Assembly (NCBI GenBank): GCA_027067955.1
Contig: JAMOUW010000045.1
Location: 62,001 to 126,000, forward strand
DNA length: 64,000 nucleotides
Origin: Thermaceae bacterium
GTDB taxonomy: Bacteria > Deinococcota > Deinococci > Deinococcales > Marinithermaceae
Reading direction: 5' to 3'
In this document: positions 30,090 through 39,881 of the stretch, one piece after another
How positions within the stretch are numbered: position 1 is the first letter of the stretch
How the letters are laid out: each line of letters begins with the position of its first letter
Notes under the pieces: generated by a model
The model's input: the letters and a program-made list of their open reading frames with translations, nothing else
What the model was told of the DNA's origin: nothing
Database searches by the model: none
Made by a program: the position numbers and the translations under genes

Positions 30090-31517
30090 CTAGCGAATGC
30101 GCTGCAGCTGCACTATCAGCTTGTGGTATCCGCCCGCATCGAGCCGCACGTTGTCCACGTACACCCGGTATCCGGGCGCTATGACCACCAGCTCGCGGAT
30201 CCCCGGAGAAACCTTCGCCGTCAGGCGGCCGTTTTTGGTCTTGCCCAGGAAGTAACCGTCGAGGAACACCTGGGCCTCGGCGTTGACGCTGAGATCGAGG
30301 GTCGCCTTGGACGACGCCAGGCGGGCGTGCAGGCGCGCCGTTTCCCCCGCGCGCAGGTGCACCCTGGCCTTGTAGCTGTTGTAGCCGTCTAAACGCACTT
30401 CCACGCTGTGCACGCCGGCGTCGAGCTCCAGCGCCAGGGGCGTACGCCCGCGGTAGCTGCCGTCCACGTACACCTCGGCGCCGTCGGGGGTGGAGGTGAC
30501 CTCCAGCGTACCCGTGCGCACCAACGCGATGAGGCGCGGGCTCAGGCGCGTGGTCTGCCCCGCCCGTATCTGCACCCGGGCGCGGTAGGGCTCGTAGCCT
30601 TCGAGGCGAAGTTCAACGTCATGAACGCCCTCGCCGAGAACCAGCTGCACTGGCGTGCGCCCCGAGAGCTCGCCATCAACATATACCTGGGCGCCCTGCG
30701 GCGAGGAATCCACGAACAGGCTGCCGTTGCGGGCTACCCGTACCAGACGCGGGCTCAGGCGCGTGGTCTGCCCCGCCCGTATCTGCACCCGGGCGCGGTA
30801 GGGCTCATAGCCGTCGAGACGGAGCTCTACCTCGTGGAGCCCGGCGCGCAGCCCGATGGCAAGCGGGGTGCGTCCACGGTAGGAACCGTCGACGTAAACC
30901 TTGGCACCGTCGGGGCTCGACTCGACCGAAAGCGTCCCGTTGCTAGGCGGGGGTGGAGGCGGGGGCGCATGCCGGCCCACGTAATAGCGGATGGCGGCGC
31001 TGGCCCACTCCCGGTTGGGTACCGGCCTGACAATTATAGATAGGCTCTTGGATAGGTTACGCAGCCCCCTGAGGTTGATGCTGCCGCTCTGCACGTCGGC
31101 GATCTCTCCCAGCGAGAGGGGGCGCAGCGACGCCAGCGCGAGTACGTAGTTCTCGCCCTCGGGGCCGGTAATCGTAAACTCGTAACGCGCACCCTTGGGA
31201 GGGAAAGTGCGAACCTGGCCCGCGCGCAGGCGGTTATTGCGGTCATAGTTGTTGGGCAGAATCAGGTCGATACTGCCGTCGGCATTTACGTTGAACAGGT
31301 AAACGTAGGCGTCACGGTTTACCTTTACGCTGATACGAATGGGTTCTCCGATCCTGTAAACGGCATTGCCGCTCCGGCCCGGATCCTTATCCACCCAAAC
31401 GACCACCGAGAGGTCGCCGGGAGTGGGGTTGACGATGATCCCCTGCGGCGAGATCGTCGCCTGGGCCATCGCCGCCCCGCTTAGCAAAAGGGCAAGCAGG
31501 AGTAACCATTTACGCAT
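30090..31517 (-). CDS. Secreted DUF4384 + PEGA-repeat protein
   Basis: The protein has 475 aa from ATG 31517, preceded by GGAGGTGAAGTTC. Order: signal peptide (LLLLALLLSGAAMA); a DUF4384-like domain to about residue 170 (GEPIRISVKVNRDAYVYLFNVNADGSIDLILPN); a PPPPPPP linker; three PEGA repeats each starting like GTLSVESSPDGAKVYVDGSY and ending YEPYRARVQIRAG; and a fourth diverged repeat. PEGA domains are found on surface and S-layer-associated proteins and may bind polysaccharide. Two repeat copies are identical over 59 bp at DNA level. The function is unknown; an envelope structural role is inferred. Confidence 0.88.
   Translation of the reverse strand: MRKWLLLLALLLSGAAMAQATISPQGIIVNPTPGDLSVVVWVDKDPGRSGNAVYRIGEPIRISVKVNRDAYVYLFNVNADGSIDLILPNNYDRNNRLRAGQVRTFPPKGARYEFTITGPEGENYVLALASLRPLSLGEIADVQSGSINLRGLRNLSKSLSIIVRPVPNREWASAAIRYYVGRHAPPPPPPPSNGTLSVESSPDGAKVYVDGSYRGRTPLAIGLRAGLHEVELRLDGYEPYRARVQIRAGQTTRLSPRLVRVARNGSLFVDSSPQGAQVYVDGELSGRTPVQLVLGEGVHDVELRLEGYEPYRARVQIRAGQTTRLSPRLIALVRTGTLEVTSTPDGAEVYVDGSYRGRTPLALELDAGVHSVEVRLDGYNSYKARVHLRAGETARLHARLASSKATLDLSVNAEAQVFLDGYFLGKTKNGRLTAKVSPGIRELVVIAPGYRVYVDNVRLDAGGYHKLIVQLQRIR
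30535..30593 (-). repeat. 59-bp exact repeat, copy in second PEGA unit
   Basis: It is identical over 59 bases to 30748-30806. The 213-bp period equals 71 codons, one PEGA unit. Confidence 0.9.
30748..30806 (-). repeat. 59-bp exact repeat, copy in first PEGA unit
   Basis: It is identical over 59 bases to 30535-30593 and encodes the YEPYRARVQIRAGQTTRLSP region in both units. Confidence 0.9.
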
Positions 31518-31558
31518 GAACTTCACCTCCACCTCCAGCCTACCCCGCTACCCCGCAG

Positions 31559-31579
31559 CAAGATGTAAACAAGATGTAA
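31559..31579 (-). promoter_or_regulatory. Tandem 11-bp-period direct repeat upstream of PEGA gene
   Basis: CAAGATGTAA occurs twice with an 11-bp period (31559 and 31570); on the minus strand this is TTACATCTTG twice. One helical turn between half-sites is the usual geometry of OmpR/PhoB-type response regulators. The site lies 40 nt upstream of the PEGA-gene ATG. Confidence 0.55.
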
Positions 31580-31599
31580 TAAACTTTAACTTTGCCTTC

Positions 31600-32559
31600 C
31601 TAGCCAGCGGGCTCGATTTTTACCGCCCCCATCGCACGGAAGCGGCGGTACCTGTCCGCCAGCAGCTCCCCGGGACCCAGCGCTTCGAGCCCCTCCAGCT
31701 CCTCGGCCAGCGCCGCCTCCAGCTCGCGCAGGGCGCGGTCGGGGTGGCGGTGGGCTCCGCCCCCCGGCTCGGGCACCACCCGGTCGACCACGCCCAGCTC
31801 GCGCAGATCGTGGGCGGTAAGCTTGAGCGCTTCGGCCGCCTCCTCCGCCTGGGCCGCGTCCCGCCAGAGTATGGCCGCGCAGGACTCGGGGCTGATGACC
31901 GAATACCAGGCGTTCTCCATTATGAGAACGCGGTTTCCCACCCCGATGGCGAGCGCCCCGCCGGAACCGCCCTCGCCCAGAACCACCGCGATCGCGGGCA
32001 CCCTGAGCCGGCCCATGCGCTGAATCGACTGGGCAATCACCCACGCCTGGCCCCGCTCCTCGGCGGAAACGCCGGGGTAGGCACCCGGGGTGTCTATCAG
32101 ACTGACGAAGGGAAAACCGAAGCGGTCGGCCATATCCATCATGCGCATCGCCTTGCGGTAGCCCTCGGGATGCGGCATGCCAAAGTTGCGGTGAATGTTC
32201 TCCTTGGTGGTCTTGCCCTTCTGGTGGCCCACTACCACCACGCTCTTCCCCCGGAAACGGGCCAGCCCGGCGACAATGGCGGGGTCATCGGCAAAGGTGC
32301 GGTCGCCGTGGAGCTCGATGAAGTCGGCGAAGACCTTCTCTACGACGTCTAGGGTGGTGGGGCGTCCCGGTGCCCGCGCCAGCTGCACCCGCTGCCAGCG
32401 ACTGAGCCCGCCAAAGATTTCCTTTTGCAGCTTTTCGAGCTTTTGCTCAAGCAGGGCGATCTCGTCAGAGAGGTCAACGTCTTTGGAATCCGCGTACTCG
32501 CGCAGCTCGCGTATCCTCGCCTCGAGCTCGATGATGGGTTGTTCAAACTCAAGCGCCAT
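31600..32559 (-). CDS. accA: Acetyl-CoA carboxylase carboxyltransferase subunit alpha
   Basis: The protein has 319 aa from ATG 32559 ([20 protein letters not shown]), with its start inside the end of accD (11-nt overlap). Features: the N-terminal helical hairpin, [107 protein letters not shown]. With AccD it transfers carboxyl from biotin to acetyl-CoA, the first step of fatty-acid synthesis. Confidence 0.97.
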   Translation of the reverse strand: MALEFEQPIIELEARIRELREYADSKDVDLSDEIALLEQKLEKLQKEIFGGLSRWQRVQLARAPGRPTTLDVVEKVFADFIELHGDRTFADDPAIVAGLARFRGKSVVVVGHQKGKTTKENIHRNFGMPHPEGYRKAMRMMDMADRFGFPFVSLIDTPGAYPGVSAEERGQAWVIAQSIQRMGRLRVPAIAVVLGEGGSGGALAIGVGNRVLIMENAWYSVISPESCAAILWRDAAQAEEAAEALKLTAHDLRELGVVDRVVPEPGGGAHRHPDRALRELEAALAEELEGLEALGPGELLADRYRRFRAMGAVKIEPAG

Positions 32560-33409
32560 CGTTCCGGACTCCTTCGGGATGCAGCAAACCCAGTATCTGC
32601 GCCAGCACCGCTTTAAGCTCGGAGCGCGGCGTAACCCGGTCGAGCATGCCGTGTTGCAACAAGAACTCGGAGCGCTGGAAACCTTCGGGCAGGTCCTGCC
32701 TGATCGTCTGCTTGATGACCCGGGGCCCGGCAAAGCCGATGAGCGCCCCTGGCTCGGCCAGAATCACGTCGGCGAGAGCCGCGAAGCTAGCGGTCACCCC
32801 GCCGGTGGTGGGGTCGGACATGATCGATACGTAGGGAAGGCGCTTCTCCCAAAGGCGGTCGAGCGCCATCGTGGTCTTCGCCATCTGCATCAGCGAGAGG
32901 GCCGCCTCCTGCATACGCGCCCCGCCCGATGCAGCCACTATCACCAGCGCCCGCCCCTCGGCGGCAGCCTGTTCCGCCCCGCGCGCGATCTCTTCGCCGA
33001 CCACCGACCCCATCGAGCCTCCGGCAAAGGCGTAGTCCATCGCCAGCAGCAGGGACGGCACCCCCCCGATGGTGCAGGTACCGCCGTATATGGCATCCGG
33101 GCGACCCGTTTTTTGCTGATACCGCGACAATCGCTCCGAATAGGGTTCGGTGTCACTAAAGCGCAGCGGATCCTGCGGGTGTACGCGCCCCGTGGTTTCG
33201 CTGAAGGTATCCTCGTCAGCCAGCATCTGCACCCGCTCCCGCACCCCCATGCGGAAGTGGTGGCCGCACTGCGGGCAGACCATGAAGTTTGCTTCCAGGT
33301 CCTTCTTGTATACCTGAGCTTCACAGGAAGGACACTTCAACCACAACTCGGGTACGTCGCGTCCGCCTCCCCGGGTCCGGCGACGGCGGAAAAGCCGGTC
33401 CAGGGCCAT
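32549..33409 (-). CDS. accD: Acetyl-CoA carboxylase carboxyltransferase subunit beta
   Basis: The protein has 286 aa. The N-terminal zinc ribbon is [23 protein letters not shown]. The carboxyltransferase core shows [76 protein letters not shown]. It forms the A2B2 carboxyltransferase with AccA. Its ATG shares a base with the stop of the bactofilin gene (TAATG) and has its ribosome site AAGGAGG inside that gene. Confidence 0.97.
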   Translation of the reverse strand: MALDRLFRRRRTRGGGRDVPELWLKCPSCEAQVYKKDLEANFMVCPQCGHHFRMGVRERVQMLADEDTFSETTGRVHPQDPLRFSDTEPYSERLSRYQQKTGRPDAIYGGTCTIGGVPSLLLAMDYAFAGGSMGSVVGEEIARGAEQAAAEGRALVIVAASGGARMQEAALSLMQMAKTTMALDRLWEKRLPYVSIMSDPTTGGVTASFAALADVILAEPGALIGFAGPRVIKQTIRQDLPEGFQRSEFLLQHGMLDRVTPRSELKAVLAQILGLLHPEGVRNDGA

Positions 33410-33840
33410 TAATCCTCCTTAGCGGGCGGTTTTCCCTTGGGCGTGGTGGCGTGGGCGTTGGGCGGCAGGGTCTTGCCGTCCCCGGTAACGCTGCGGCCAA
33501 CGAATGCAGCCCCGGCCTCGATGTCGAGCGCCTTGGCGACGACGTCGCCCTCCAGCCGGGCGCGTTTGGTGAGCGTCAGCTTGCCATCGGCGATGATCTT
33601 GGCGCGCACCTCGCCGTTTACCAGGATGTTGCGCGCCCGCACCTCTTCCCCCTCTATCTTTCCACCCGGGGCGATCTCCAGGTCGCCGTCCACCAGCAAC
33701 GAGCCGATGATAATGCCGTCTACCCTAACCGGCCCCTTGGCTTTCAGATCCCCGTGGATCTGGGCGCCCGAAGCGATGAAGGTAAGGGTCTGGGAAGAAC
33801 CACCTGATCTTGGTTGGGGGGTGGATTTGCGACCGAACAT
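33409..33840 (-). CDS. Bactofilin family cytoskeletal protein
   Basis: The protein has 143 aa from ATG 33840 ([14 protein letters not shown]). A short disordered N-terminus is followed by the right-handed beta-helix typical of bactofilins ([43 protein letters not shown]). The Pro-rich C-terminal tail ends PPAKED. Bactofilins polymerise without nucleotide and organise cell-wall enzymes. The gene lies 10 nt after a LytM peptidase gene, a pairing known from curved bacteria such as Helicobacter (CcmA with Csd peptidases). This makes a role in cell shape likely. Confidence 0.93.
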   Translation of the reverse strand: MFGRKSTPQPRSGGSSQTLTFIASGAQIHGDLKAKGPVRVDGIIIGSLLVDGDLEIAPGGKIEGEEVRARNILVNGEVRAKIIADGKLTLTKRARLEGDVVAKALDIEAGAAFVGRSVTGDGKTLPPNAHATTPKGKPPAKED

Positions 33841-33850
33841 AGTCTGTAGT

Positions 33851-34783
33851 TTAACGGTTTGCGTAGCTGGGGGGCTCAAGGTAGGGGACCGGGTTCACCG
33901 CCCTACCCCAGATGAAAACCGAGTAGTGCACGTGGGGCCCGCTCGAGCGCCCGGTGCTGCCCACCTTGCCGATCAACCCGCCACGCTCAACCTTGTCGCC
34001 GCGCTTGACCAGGATCTTGGACATGTGGCCGTAAACGGTGCTGTAGCCGTATCCGTGGTCAATCTTGACGTAGCGCCCCAGAATGTTTGACCACCCGGCC
34101 TCGACCACCCGGCCGGGTGCGGTGGCGTAGATGGGGGTACCGTACCACGCGGGGAAATCCAGACCGTCGTGAAACTCATACCCCGGTCCGAAGGGGTTGC
34201 GGCGCGTACCGTAACCGGACACGATGTAAGTCTTTACCTTCAGAGGAATTCCTACGGGGCGCGCAGCTTCTTTGGCGAGGGTCTCCTTGAGCGCCGGCTC
34301 TACCTTGGCGTTGAGATCGGCCCGCAGCGCCTTGAGCCGCTCGGTGGTGAGAGCGTAGAGGTCTTCCGCCGACAGCAGGCGGCCGCCACCGCCCTGGCCG
34401 TCGTTGTTCGCGGCCTCGCTCTCCTCGGGAGCGGGCTCCATTTTAGGAAGCCCGGCCCGCTCGCGCAAACGGTTTATCTCGGCCTCGAGTACGTCGAGCT
34501 CCTCGAGAATTTCCACCGCCTTGCCCGCCAGGTTCTCGTTGCGGCTCCTCTCCGCCGCCAGTTCTAAAGCCAGATCCCGCGCCTGGGCGGCGAGGAGCTG
34601 CAGTTCCTGTTCGGTGTCATCCAAGAAGCTGGCCTTGTAATAGGCGTAGCTTCCGATTCCTACCCATATAAGCGAAAGCAAGCCGGCCAGCAGGAGCGCC
34701 AACGGGCGAAACGAAACCACCCGGGGCTCGCGGCCCGTTCGGGTGATAAGAATGGTGTAGCGCTCGCTTACCCGCCTTTTCAT
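33851..34783 (-). CDS. M23 (LytM-type) metallopeptidase, membrane-anchored
   Basis: The protein has 310 aa from ATG 34783. It has one N-terminal membrane helix (LALLLAGLLSLIWVGIGSYAYY), a coiled coil (about residues 55-105, ELQLLAAQARDLALELAAERSRNENL), a linker and a C-terminal LytM domain. The zinc ligands are in EFHDGLDF and HVHYS, with supporting YGHMS. The family cleaves peptidoglycan cross-bridges or acts as a degenerate hydrolase activator; here all ligands are present. It is coupled to the bactofilin gene. TTGACA-18 bp-GATTGT lies just before the ATG, so the message is probably leaderless. Confidence 0.92.
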   Translation of the reverse strand: MKRRVSERYTILITRTGREPRVVSFRPLALLLAGLLSLIWVGIGSYAYYKASFLDDTEQELQLLAAQARDLALELAAERSRNENLAGKAVEILEELDVLEAEINRLRERAGLPKMEPAPEESEAANNDGQGGGGRLLSAEDLYALTTERLKALRADLNAKVEPALKETLAKEAARPVGIPLKVKTYIVSGYGTRRNPFGPGYEFHDGLDFPAWYGTPIYATAPGRVVEAGWSNILGRYVKIDHGYGYSTVYGHMSKILVKRGDKVERGGLIGKVGSTGRSSGPHVHYSVFIWGRAVNPVPYLEPPSYANR

Positions 34784-34789
34784 AACCGC

Positions 34790-34819
34790 ACAATCGCCCC
34801 CGTGGCGCCGGGCTGTCAA
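34790..34819 (-). promoter_or_regulatory. Promoter of M23-bactofilin-accD-accA operon
   Basis: On the minus strand a consensus -35 TTGACA and -10 GATTGT are 18 bp apart, with 6 nt between the -10 and the ATG. Confidence 0.6.
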
Positions 34820-34828
34820 CACGAGGAA

Positions 34829-36112
34829 TCACGCCACTACCTCCAGGATCAGCTTGGGTGGCTCCGCGCGTCGTCCTATCCGGTAGGCGTCCTGCAATAA
34901 CCGCGACGATTCCTCGATTCCACGCCCCGCGCGATGAAATACCGTTGCTAGTATATCACCTTCATATACAGAATCGCCAACCTTCTTGAGAAGCCTGACG
35001 CCCACTCCGTGATCGATGGGTTCGCCCTTGCGCTCGCGTCCTCCGCCCAGGCGCAAAGCGGCCACGCCCACGCGGTACGCGTCCAGGCGCTCCACAACCC
35101 CCGACCTCTCAGCGCGCACTTCCAGTACATCGGGAGCCAGCTCCAGGCGCTCGGGCTCGTCAACTACGCGCGCATCGCCCCCCTGAGCGGCCACGAAGGC
35201 GCGGAGTTTGTCGAGCGCCCGGCCATCGCACAGTACCTGCTCGGCCAGTTCCGGGTCCTCCCCGGCGGCCTCCAGCGCTTCGCGCGCCAGCGCCAGCGAC
35301 AGCTCGGTGAGATCGCGCGGCCCCTCTCCCTGCAAGGTGACGATGGCCTCGCGCACCTCGATGGCGTTGCCCACCGCCTGCCCCAGCGGTTCGTCCATCT
35401 GACTCAACACCGCGCGCACGTCGCGCCCCGCGTGACGCCCGATCTCCACCATCAACCGGGCCAGCTCGCGGGCGTGCGCCAGATCCTTCATGAAAGCCCC
35501 GCTGCCCACCTTTACGTCCAGCGTGATTATGCGGGCCCCGGCCGCAAGCTTTTTCGACATGATCGAGCTGGCAATAAGCGGAATGGAGGGCACCGTGCCG
35601 GTAACGTCGCGCAGGGCGTACATCTTGCCATCCGCGGGCGCAAGATTCTTGGACTGGCCCGCTATCACCAGGCCCACCTCGCGGGCCTGCCGCATGAACT
35701 CTTCGTCGGTAAGCTCGGCCCGCCAGCCCGGAATGCTTTCGAGCTTGTCGATGGTACCACCGGTATGGGCAAGCCCGCGCCCGCTCATCTTGGCCACCAC
35801 CAGCCCCGCAGCCGCCAGTATGGGTGCGACCACCAGTGTCGTCTTATCGCCCACGCCGCCGGATGAATGCTTGTCCACCGTCTTACGGCCCAGCGGGGAA
35901 AGGTCGAGTACCTCACCCGAGCGAGCCATGGCCAGCGTCAACCCGGCGGTCTCACGGGGGTTCATACCCTGAAAGAAAACAGCCATCAACCAGGCGGCCA
36001 TCTGGTAGTCGGGGATCCTGCCCGCCACGTATTCCGCAATCCACTCCTGCAGCTCTGCTGCGGAATGCTCCCCGCCATCACGCTTTTTCTCGATGAAATT
36101 CACGGCGTGCAT
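34829..36112 (-). CDS. pdp: Pyrimidine-nucleoside phosphorylase
   Basis: It has 427 aa from ATG 36112 ([17 protein letters not shown]). Family motifs: [107 protein letters not shown]. It splits uridine/thymidine to base and (deoxy)ribose-1-phosphate for salvage. TATGCT lies 7 nt before the ATG and no Shine-Dalgarno fits, so a leaderless start is inferred; ATG 36124 is the alternative. Confidence 0.95.
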   Translation of the reverse strand: MHAVNFIEKKRDGGEHSAAELQEWIAEYVAGRIPDYQMAAWLMAVFFQGMNPRETAGLTLAMARSGEVLDLSPLGRKTVDKHSSGGVGDKTTLVVAPILAAAGLVVAKMSGRGLAHTGGTIDKLESIPGWRAELTDEEFMRQAREVGLVIAGQSKNLAPADGKMYALRDVTGTVPSIPLIASSIMSKKLAAGARIITLDVKVGSGAFMKDLAHARELARLMVEIGRHAGRDVRAVLSQMDEPLGQAVGNAIEVREAIVTLQGEGPRDLTELSLALAREALEAAGEDPELAEQVLCDGRALDKLRAFVAAQGGDARVVDEPERLELAPDVLEVRAERSGVVERLDAYRVGVAALRLGGGRERKGEPIDHGVGVRLLKKVGDSVYEGDILATVFHRAGRGIEESSRLLQDAYRIGRRAEPPKLILEVVA

Positions 36113-36171
36113 ACGGCTAAGCATAGCCTCGCGTTTTGGGAAGCAACACCCCGAAATGGAGGGAGTGGGAC

Positions 36172-36190
36172 TTGTGACGCACTTGTGACG
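36172..36190 (+). promoter_or_regulatory. TTGTGACG direct repeat (11-bp period), site 1
   Basis: TTGTGACG occurs at 36172 and 36183, upstream of a lipoprotein gene. The same arrangement recurs at 57645 and 61340. The second copy sits where a -35 hexamer would be, with a weak TGTTTA 17 bp downstream. Confidence 0.65.
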
Positions 36191-36227
36191 CGGACCCGCT
36201 ACCAATGTTTATCGGAGGCACCCGTAA

Positions 36228-36439
36228 TGAGTAGCATTGCACTCCCCGCCCGCGTTCACGGTCCCCGGCGGCGCAAGCGTATCGCCGGACCGGAAGTCAG
36301 GGCGGCGCAGAGCTGCCTCGGCAAAAACAACCGCGCGGCAACCCGGGGGATACATAGAACATCCGGCATCGCAACGCACGGCAGGGAAGCCCTCATCACA
36401 CCGGGGCCGCCCGCAGCAACGGCCTTGCGCGTGGCTTGA
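36228..36439 (+). CDS. Possible short ORF, basic, unknown
   Basis: A 70-codon frame starts at an ATG 8 nt after GGAGG and lies downstream of the TTGTGACG repeat promoter. The product is rich in Arg and Ala, without hydrophobic core or known motif (SIALPARVHGPRRRKRIAG). It may be a leader ORF of the lipoprotein mRNA or chance. Confidence 0.3.
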
Positions 36440-36454
36440 GCATGGAGGTAAATC

Positions 36455-37780
36455 ATGATCAGAAACATAAATTCAACCGCCTTACTGGTTACGGCGCTTG
36501 GGCTCCTGTGGCTGGCGGGGTGCAGCCAACCCCCGCAGGGAACCGAAGTGACGGTTCGCCTGTCGAGCCCCTGGGGGGTGCCGGCAACGGCAACGGTCGA
36601 CTACCAGGTGGGCGACGGCGAGTGGAAGCTGGCGACGCAAAAAGACTACGGCGTCTACGGCTTTACCGTCCCTCCGGGGGAGGTGCGCTACGGGGTGGCC
36701 GTCAACTGTATTCCCGTTGGCTTCGGGTTGGGGACTCTCGGCTGGGCCAACGTCTACCAGCTCACCCTCGACGATACGAAGGAACTGCAGGTGGCCTGCC
36801 TCAACCTCAGTGACCTGAGCACGACCGAGGTCAAGGTCAAAGCCCGCGCCGGAGGCGGGGACACCGGCTATGACCGGGCCTGGTACTACAGCGAACTGGA
36901 CGACGGCCGGAAGACCTTCCCCAACAACGCCACCCTGCTAAGCAAGGCGGAAGCGAACCGCGACGTTCTAATAGTGGCGTACGCCAGCGGCTCCAGCAAA
37001 TACAACCCGGGGCTCATCCGTCGTATCAAGTTTCTGCACAACCTCGACGCCTCCAGTACCCCTGTAGCACCCCTCGACGTAGAGCTGACCGCCGCGGATC
37101 AACCCACCACCCAGACCGTAGGCGCCTTCAGCAAACCCGGCTGGAGTGCCGCCGCCTCCTTTGGAGTCGGATTCGTTTCTTCTCAGGGACTGACCGTTCC
37201 CTTCACTGCAAGCGCCCCGGACGAGAACCCCGCCCTGGGTAGCGGCGATGAGGCAGGGGGCAGCTACTACAAAATTCCGAACACCCGCCCCGGAGACGTC
37301 TACTATGCCGAAGCCTCCGCCTGGGACGCCGCCCGAAACCACCTGGTGCATTTCTCCCAGGTGCTCGACTACGACGGTCCCCAGCTGAACATCGAGTTGC
37401 CCGCCCGAAAGTTCGATCCCGCCGTTAGCGCCGGTGCGCTGCCGGTTTTCACGGGGCTGGAATACAGCGACCCCGATCTGAAGGGCTACGCCTTTTCCAT
37501 CAACTTCAGCGGCTTCTGGGAGATGATAGTCGTTAGCAAGGCATGGCTGGATGCAAAAACGAGTTACGCTGTCCCTGACCTGAGCTCCGCTCCCGATTTC
37601 CGGGGGACGCGGCCGCTCAAGGGAGAAGAGCTGCGCTGGCGGGCGCTTGCGGTCATGGCCAACCATGAACTCGGGGAAATACTCACCGGCGACCCCCTGC
37701 CTCTCCCCAACCCGGTGCCGCGAACGCCCGGCTTGTGGATGAAGCTGGCCGTCAAACAGGGCAAGTTTACCGTGCCCTAA
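36455..37780 (+). CDS. Lipoprotein of unknown function
   Basis: The protein has 441 aa, preceded by GGAGGTAAATC. It has a lipoprotein signal (LLVTALGLLWLAGC) and then a beta-rich body without a recognised family (TVRLSSPWGVPATATVDYQVGDG; VPPGEVRYGVAVNCIP). Two Cys in the N-terminal half could pair. It is monocistronic, apart from a possible short ORF upstream, between the TTGTGACG-repeat promoter and a strong terminator. Its control element is shared with two other secreted-protein genes in this window. Confidence 0.8.
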   Translation: MIRNINSTALLVTALGLLWLAGCSQPPQGTEVTVRLSSPWGVPATATVDYQVGDGEWKLATQKDYGVYGFTVPPGEVRYGVAVNCIPVGFGLGTLGWANVYQLTLDDTKELQVACLNLSDLSTTEVKVKARAGGGDTGYDRAWYYSELDDGRKTFPNNATLLSKAEANRDVLIVAYASGSSKYNPGLIRRIKFLHNLDASSTPVAPLDVELTAADQPTTQTVGAFSKPGWSAAASFGVGFVSSQGLTVPFTASAPDENPALGSGDEAGGSYYKIPNTRPGDVYYAEASAWDAARNHLVHFSQVLDYDGPQLNIELPARKFDPAVSAGALPVFTGLEYSDPDLKGYAFSINFSGFWEMIVVSKAWLDAKTSYAVPDLSSAPDFRGTRPLKGEELRWRALAVMANHELGEILTGDPLPLPNPVPRTPGLWMKLAVKQGKFTVP

Positions 37781-37796
37781 GTCCCCGCCCAAGATT

Positions 37797-37826
37797 CCGG
37801 GGCCGCATATATGCGGCCCCGGTTTT
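37797..37826 (+). terminator. Terminator after lipoprotein gene
   Basis: A 26-bp perfect palindrome (CCGGGGCCGCATA and its complement) is followed by TTTTC. It also separates the convergent fba gene. Confidence 0.85.
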
Positions 37827-37837
37827 CACGCATGCAT

Positions 37838-38761
<924 letters not shown>

Positions 38762-38795
38762 ACCAACCTCCCGCACTGATTGTAAGGCACGCGCG

Positions 38796-39881
38796 CTAGC
38801 TGCTGAGCCTGTGACCGGTCATCTGGGTGAGGAGCAGCTTGAATTCGTGCGGGCTGGTGGCGAAGTCCTGGGCATCCTCCAGGGAGATGACGCCATCGCT
38901 GTAGAGTTCTACCAGGTGCTGGTCGAAGGTGTGCATGCCCTGGACGTTGTCCTCCATCAACGCTTCCTTGATCTGCGGGGTCTTGTCCTCGTCCTTGATG
39001 TACTCGCGGATGAGGGGCGTGGCCAGGAGCATTTCGTGAGCCAGCGCCCTTCCCTGGCCATCCGCGCGCGGCATCAAGCGCTGCGAAATGATGCCCAGGA
39101 GCGACTCCGCCAGCAGGATGCGAATCTGCTGGTGCTCGTGCAGCGGGAAGAAGTCGATGATGCGGTTGATGGTGCGGATGGAGTCGAGGGTGTGCAGGGT
39201 CGAGAAGACCAGGTGACCCGTCTGGGCTGCGGTGATTGCGGCTTCCACGGTTTCCCGGTCACGCATCTCACCGATCAGGATTACGTCCGGGTCCTGTCGC
39301 ATGGAGTACTTGAGGCCCGTCTGGAAAGAGTCGGTATCCAAGCCGACCTCGCGCTGCACCACCAGGCTCTTCTTGTTCTTGTGCAGATACTCGATCGGGT
39401 CTTCGATGGAAATTATGTGCTTCGGAAAATTGGTGTTGATGTAGTCGATGAGGGCGGCCAGCGTGGTGGACTTACCCGATCCCGTGGGGCCGGTGACCAG
39501 CACCAAACCGCGCTCCTTGTTGCCGAAGTGCTCCATCGTTGCCCGCGGCAGGCCCAGAGCCTCGAAACTGGGGATGGCGTCGGAAATGACGCGCATAACC
39601 AGCCCCATTTCGCCGCGCTGACGCAGCAGGTTACAGCGGAAACGCGCGACCCCGGGAATCGTGTACGCGAAATCCATTTCCTTCTGGTACTCGAACATCT
39701 CCCACTGTTCAGGCGTGAGAATTACCTTAACTATTTTCTCGATCTCTTTGGGACCTAGTTCTCTGGGGCTAAATACCTTAAGCTTGCCATCAATACGAAT
39801 CGTCGGTGGCGCTCCCACCTGTAGATGGATGTCTGAGGCGCGCTGTGCCACCATTGCTTTTATCATCTCTATGATCGTCAC
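38796..39881 (-). CDS. pilT: Type IV pilus retraction ATPase PilT
   Basis: The start is GTG 39881, overlapping the panC stop (GTGA) with GGAGGT 9 nt upstream; this gives 361 aa. Motifs: ASDIHLQVGAPPTIRIDGKL, Walker A VTGPTGSGKSTTLAALIDYIN, Asp box IISIEDPIEYLHKNKKSLVVQREVG, Walker B DPDVILIGEMRD, His box TGHLVFSTLHTLDSIRTINRIIDFFP, and the C-terminal AIRNLIRE-equivalent TPLIREYI. It powers pilus disassembly, twitching and DNA uptake. Coupling to panC is unusual. Confidence 0.95.
   Translation of the reverse strand: MTIIEMIKAMVAQRASDIHLQVGAPPTIRIDGKLKVFSPRELGPKEIEKIVKVILTPEQWEMFEYQKEMDFAYTIPGVARFRCNLLRQRGEMGLVMRVISDAIPSFEALGLPRATMEHFGNKERGLVLVTGPTGSGKSTTLAALIDYINTNFPKHIISIEDPIEYLHKNKKSLVVQREVGLDTDSFQTGLKYSMRQDPDVILIGEMRDRETVEAAITAAQTGHLVFSTLHTLDSIRTINRIIDFFPLHEHQQIRILLAESLLGIISQRLMPRADGQGRALAHEMLLATPLIREYIKDEDKTPQIKEALMEDNVQGMHTFDQHLVELYSDGVISLEDAQDFATSPHEFKLLLTQMTGHRLSS

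Noticed and set aside
30535-30806. Possible CRISPR-like repeats
   Set aside because: The repeats are inside a PEGA-domain reading frame with a 213-bp period; no CRISPR array or cas gene is seen anywhere in the window.
32349-33159. Overlapping short ORFs within accA/accD
   Set aside because: They are Arg- and Ser-rich shadow frames of conserved genes.
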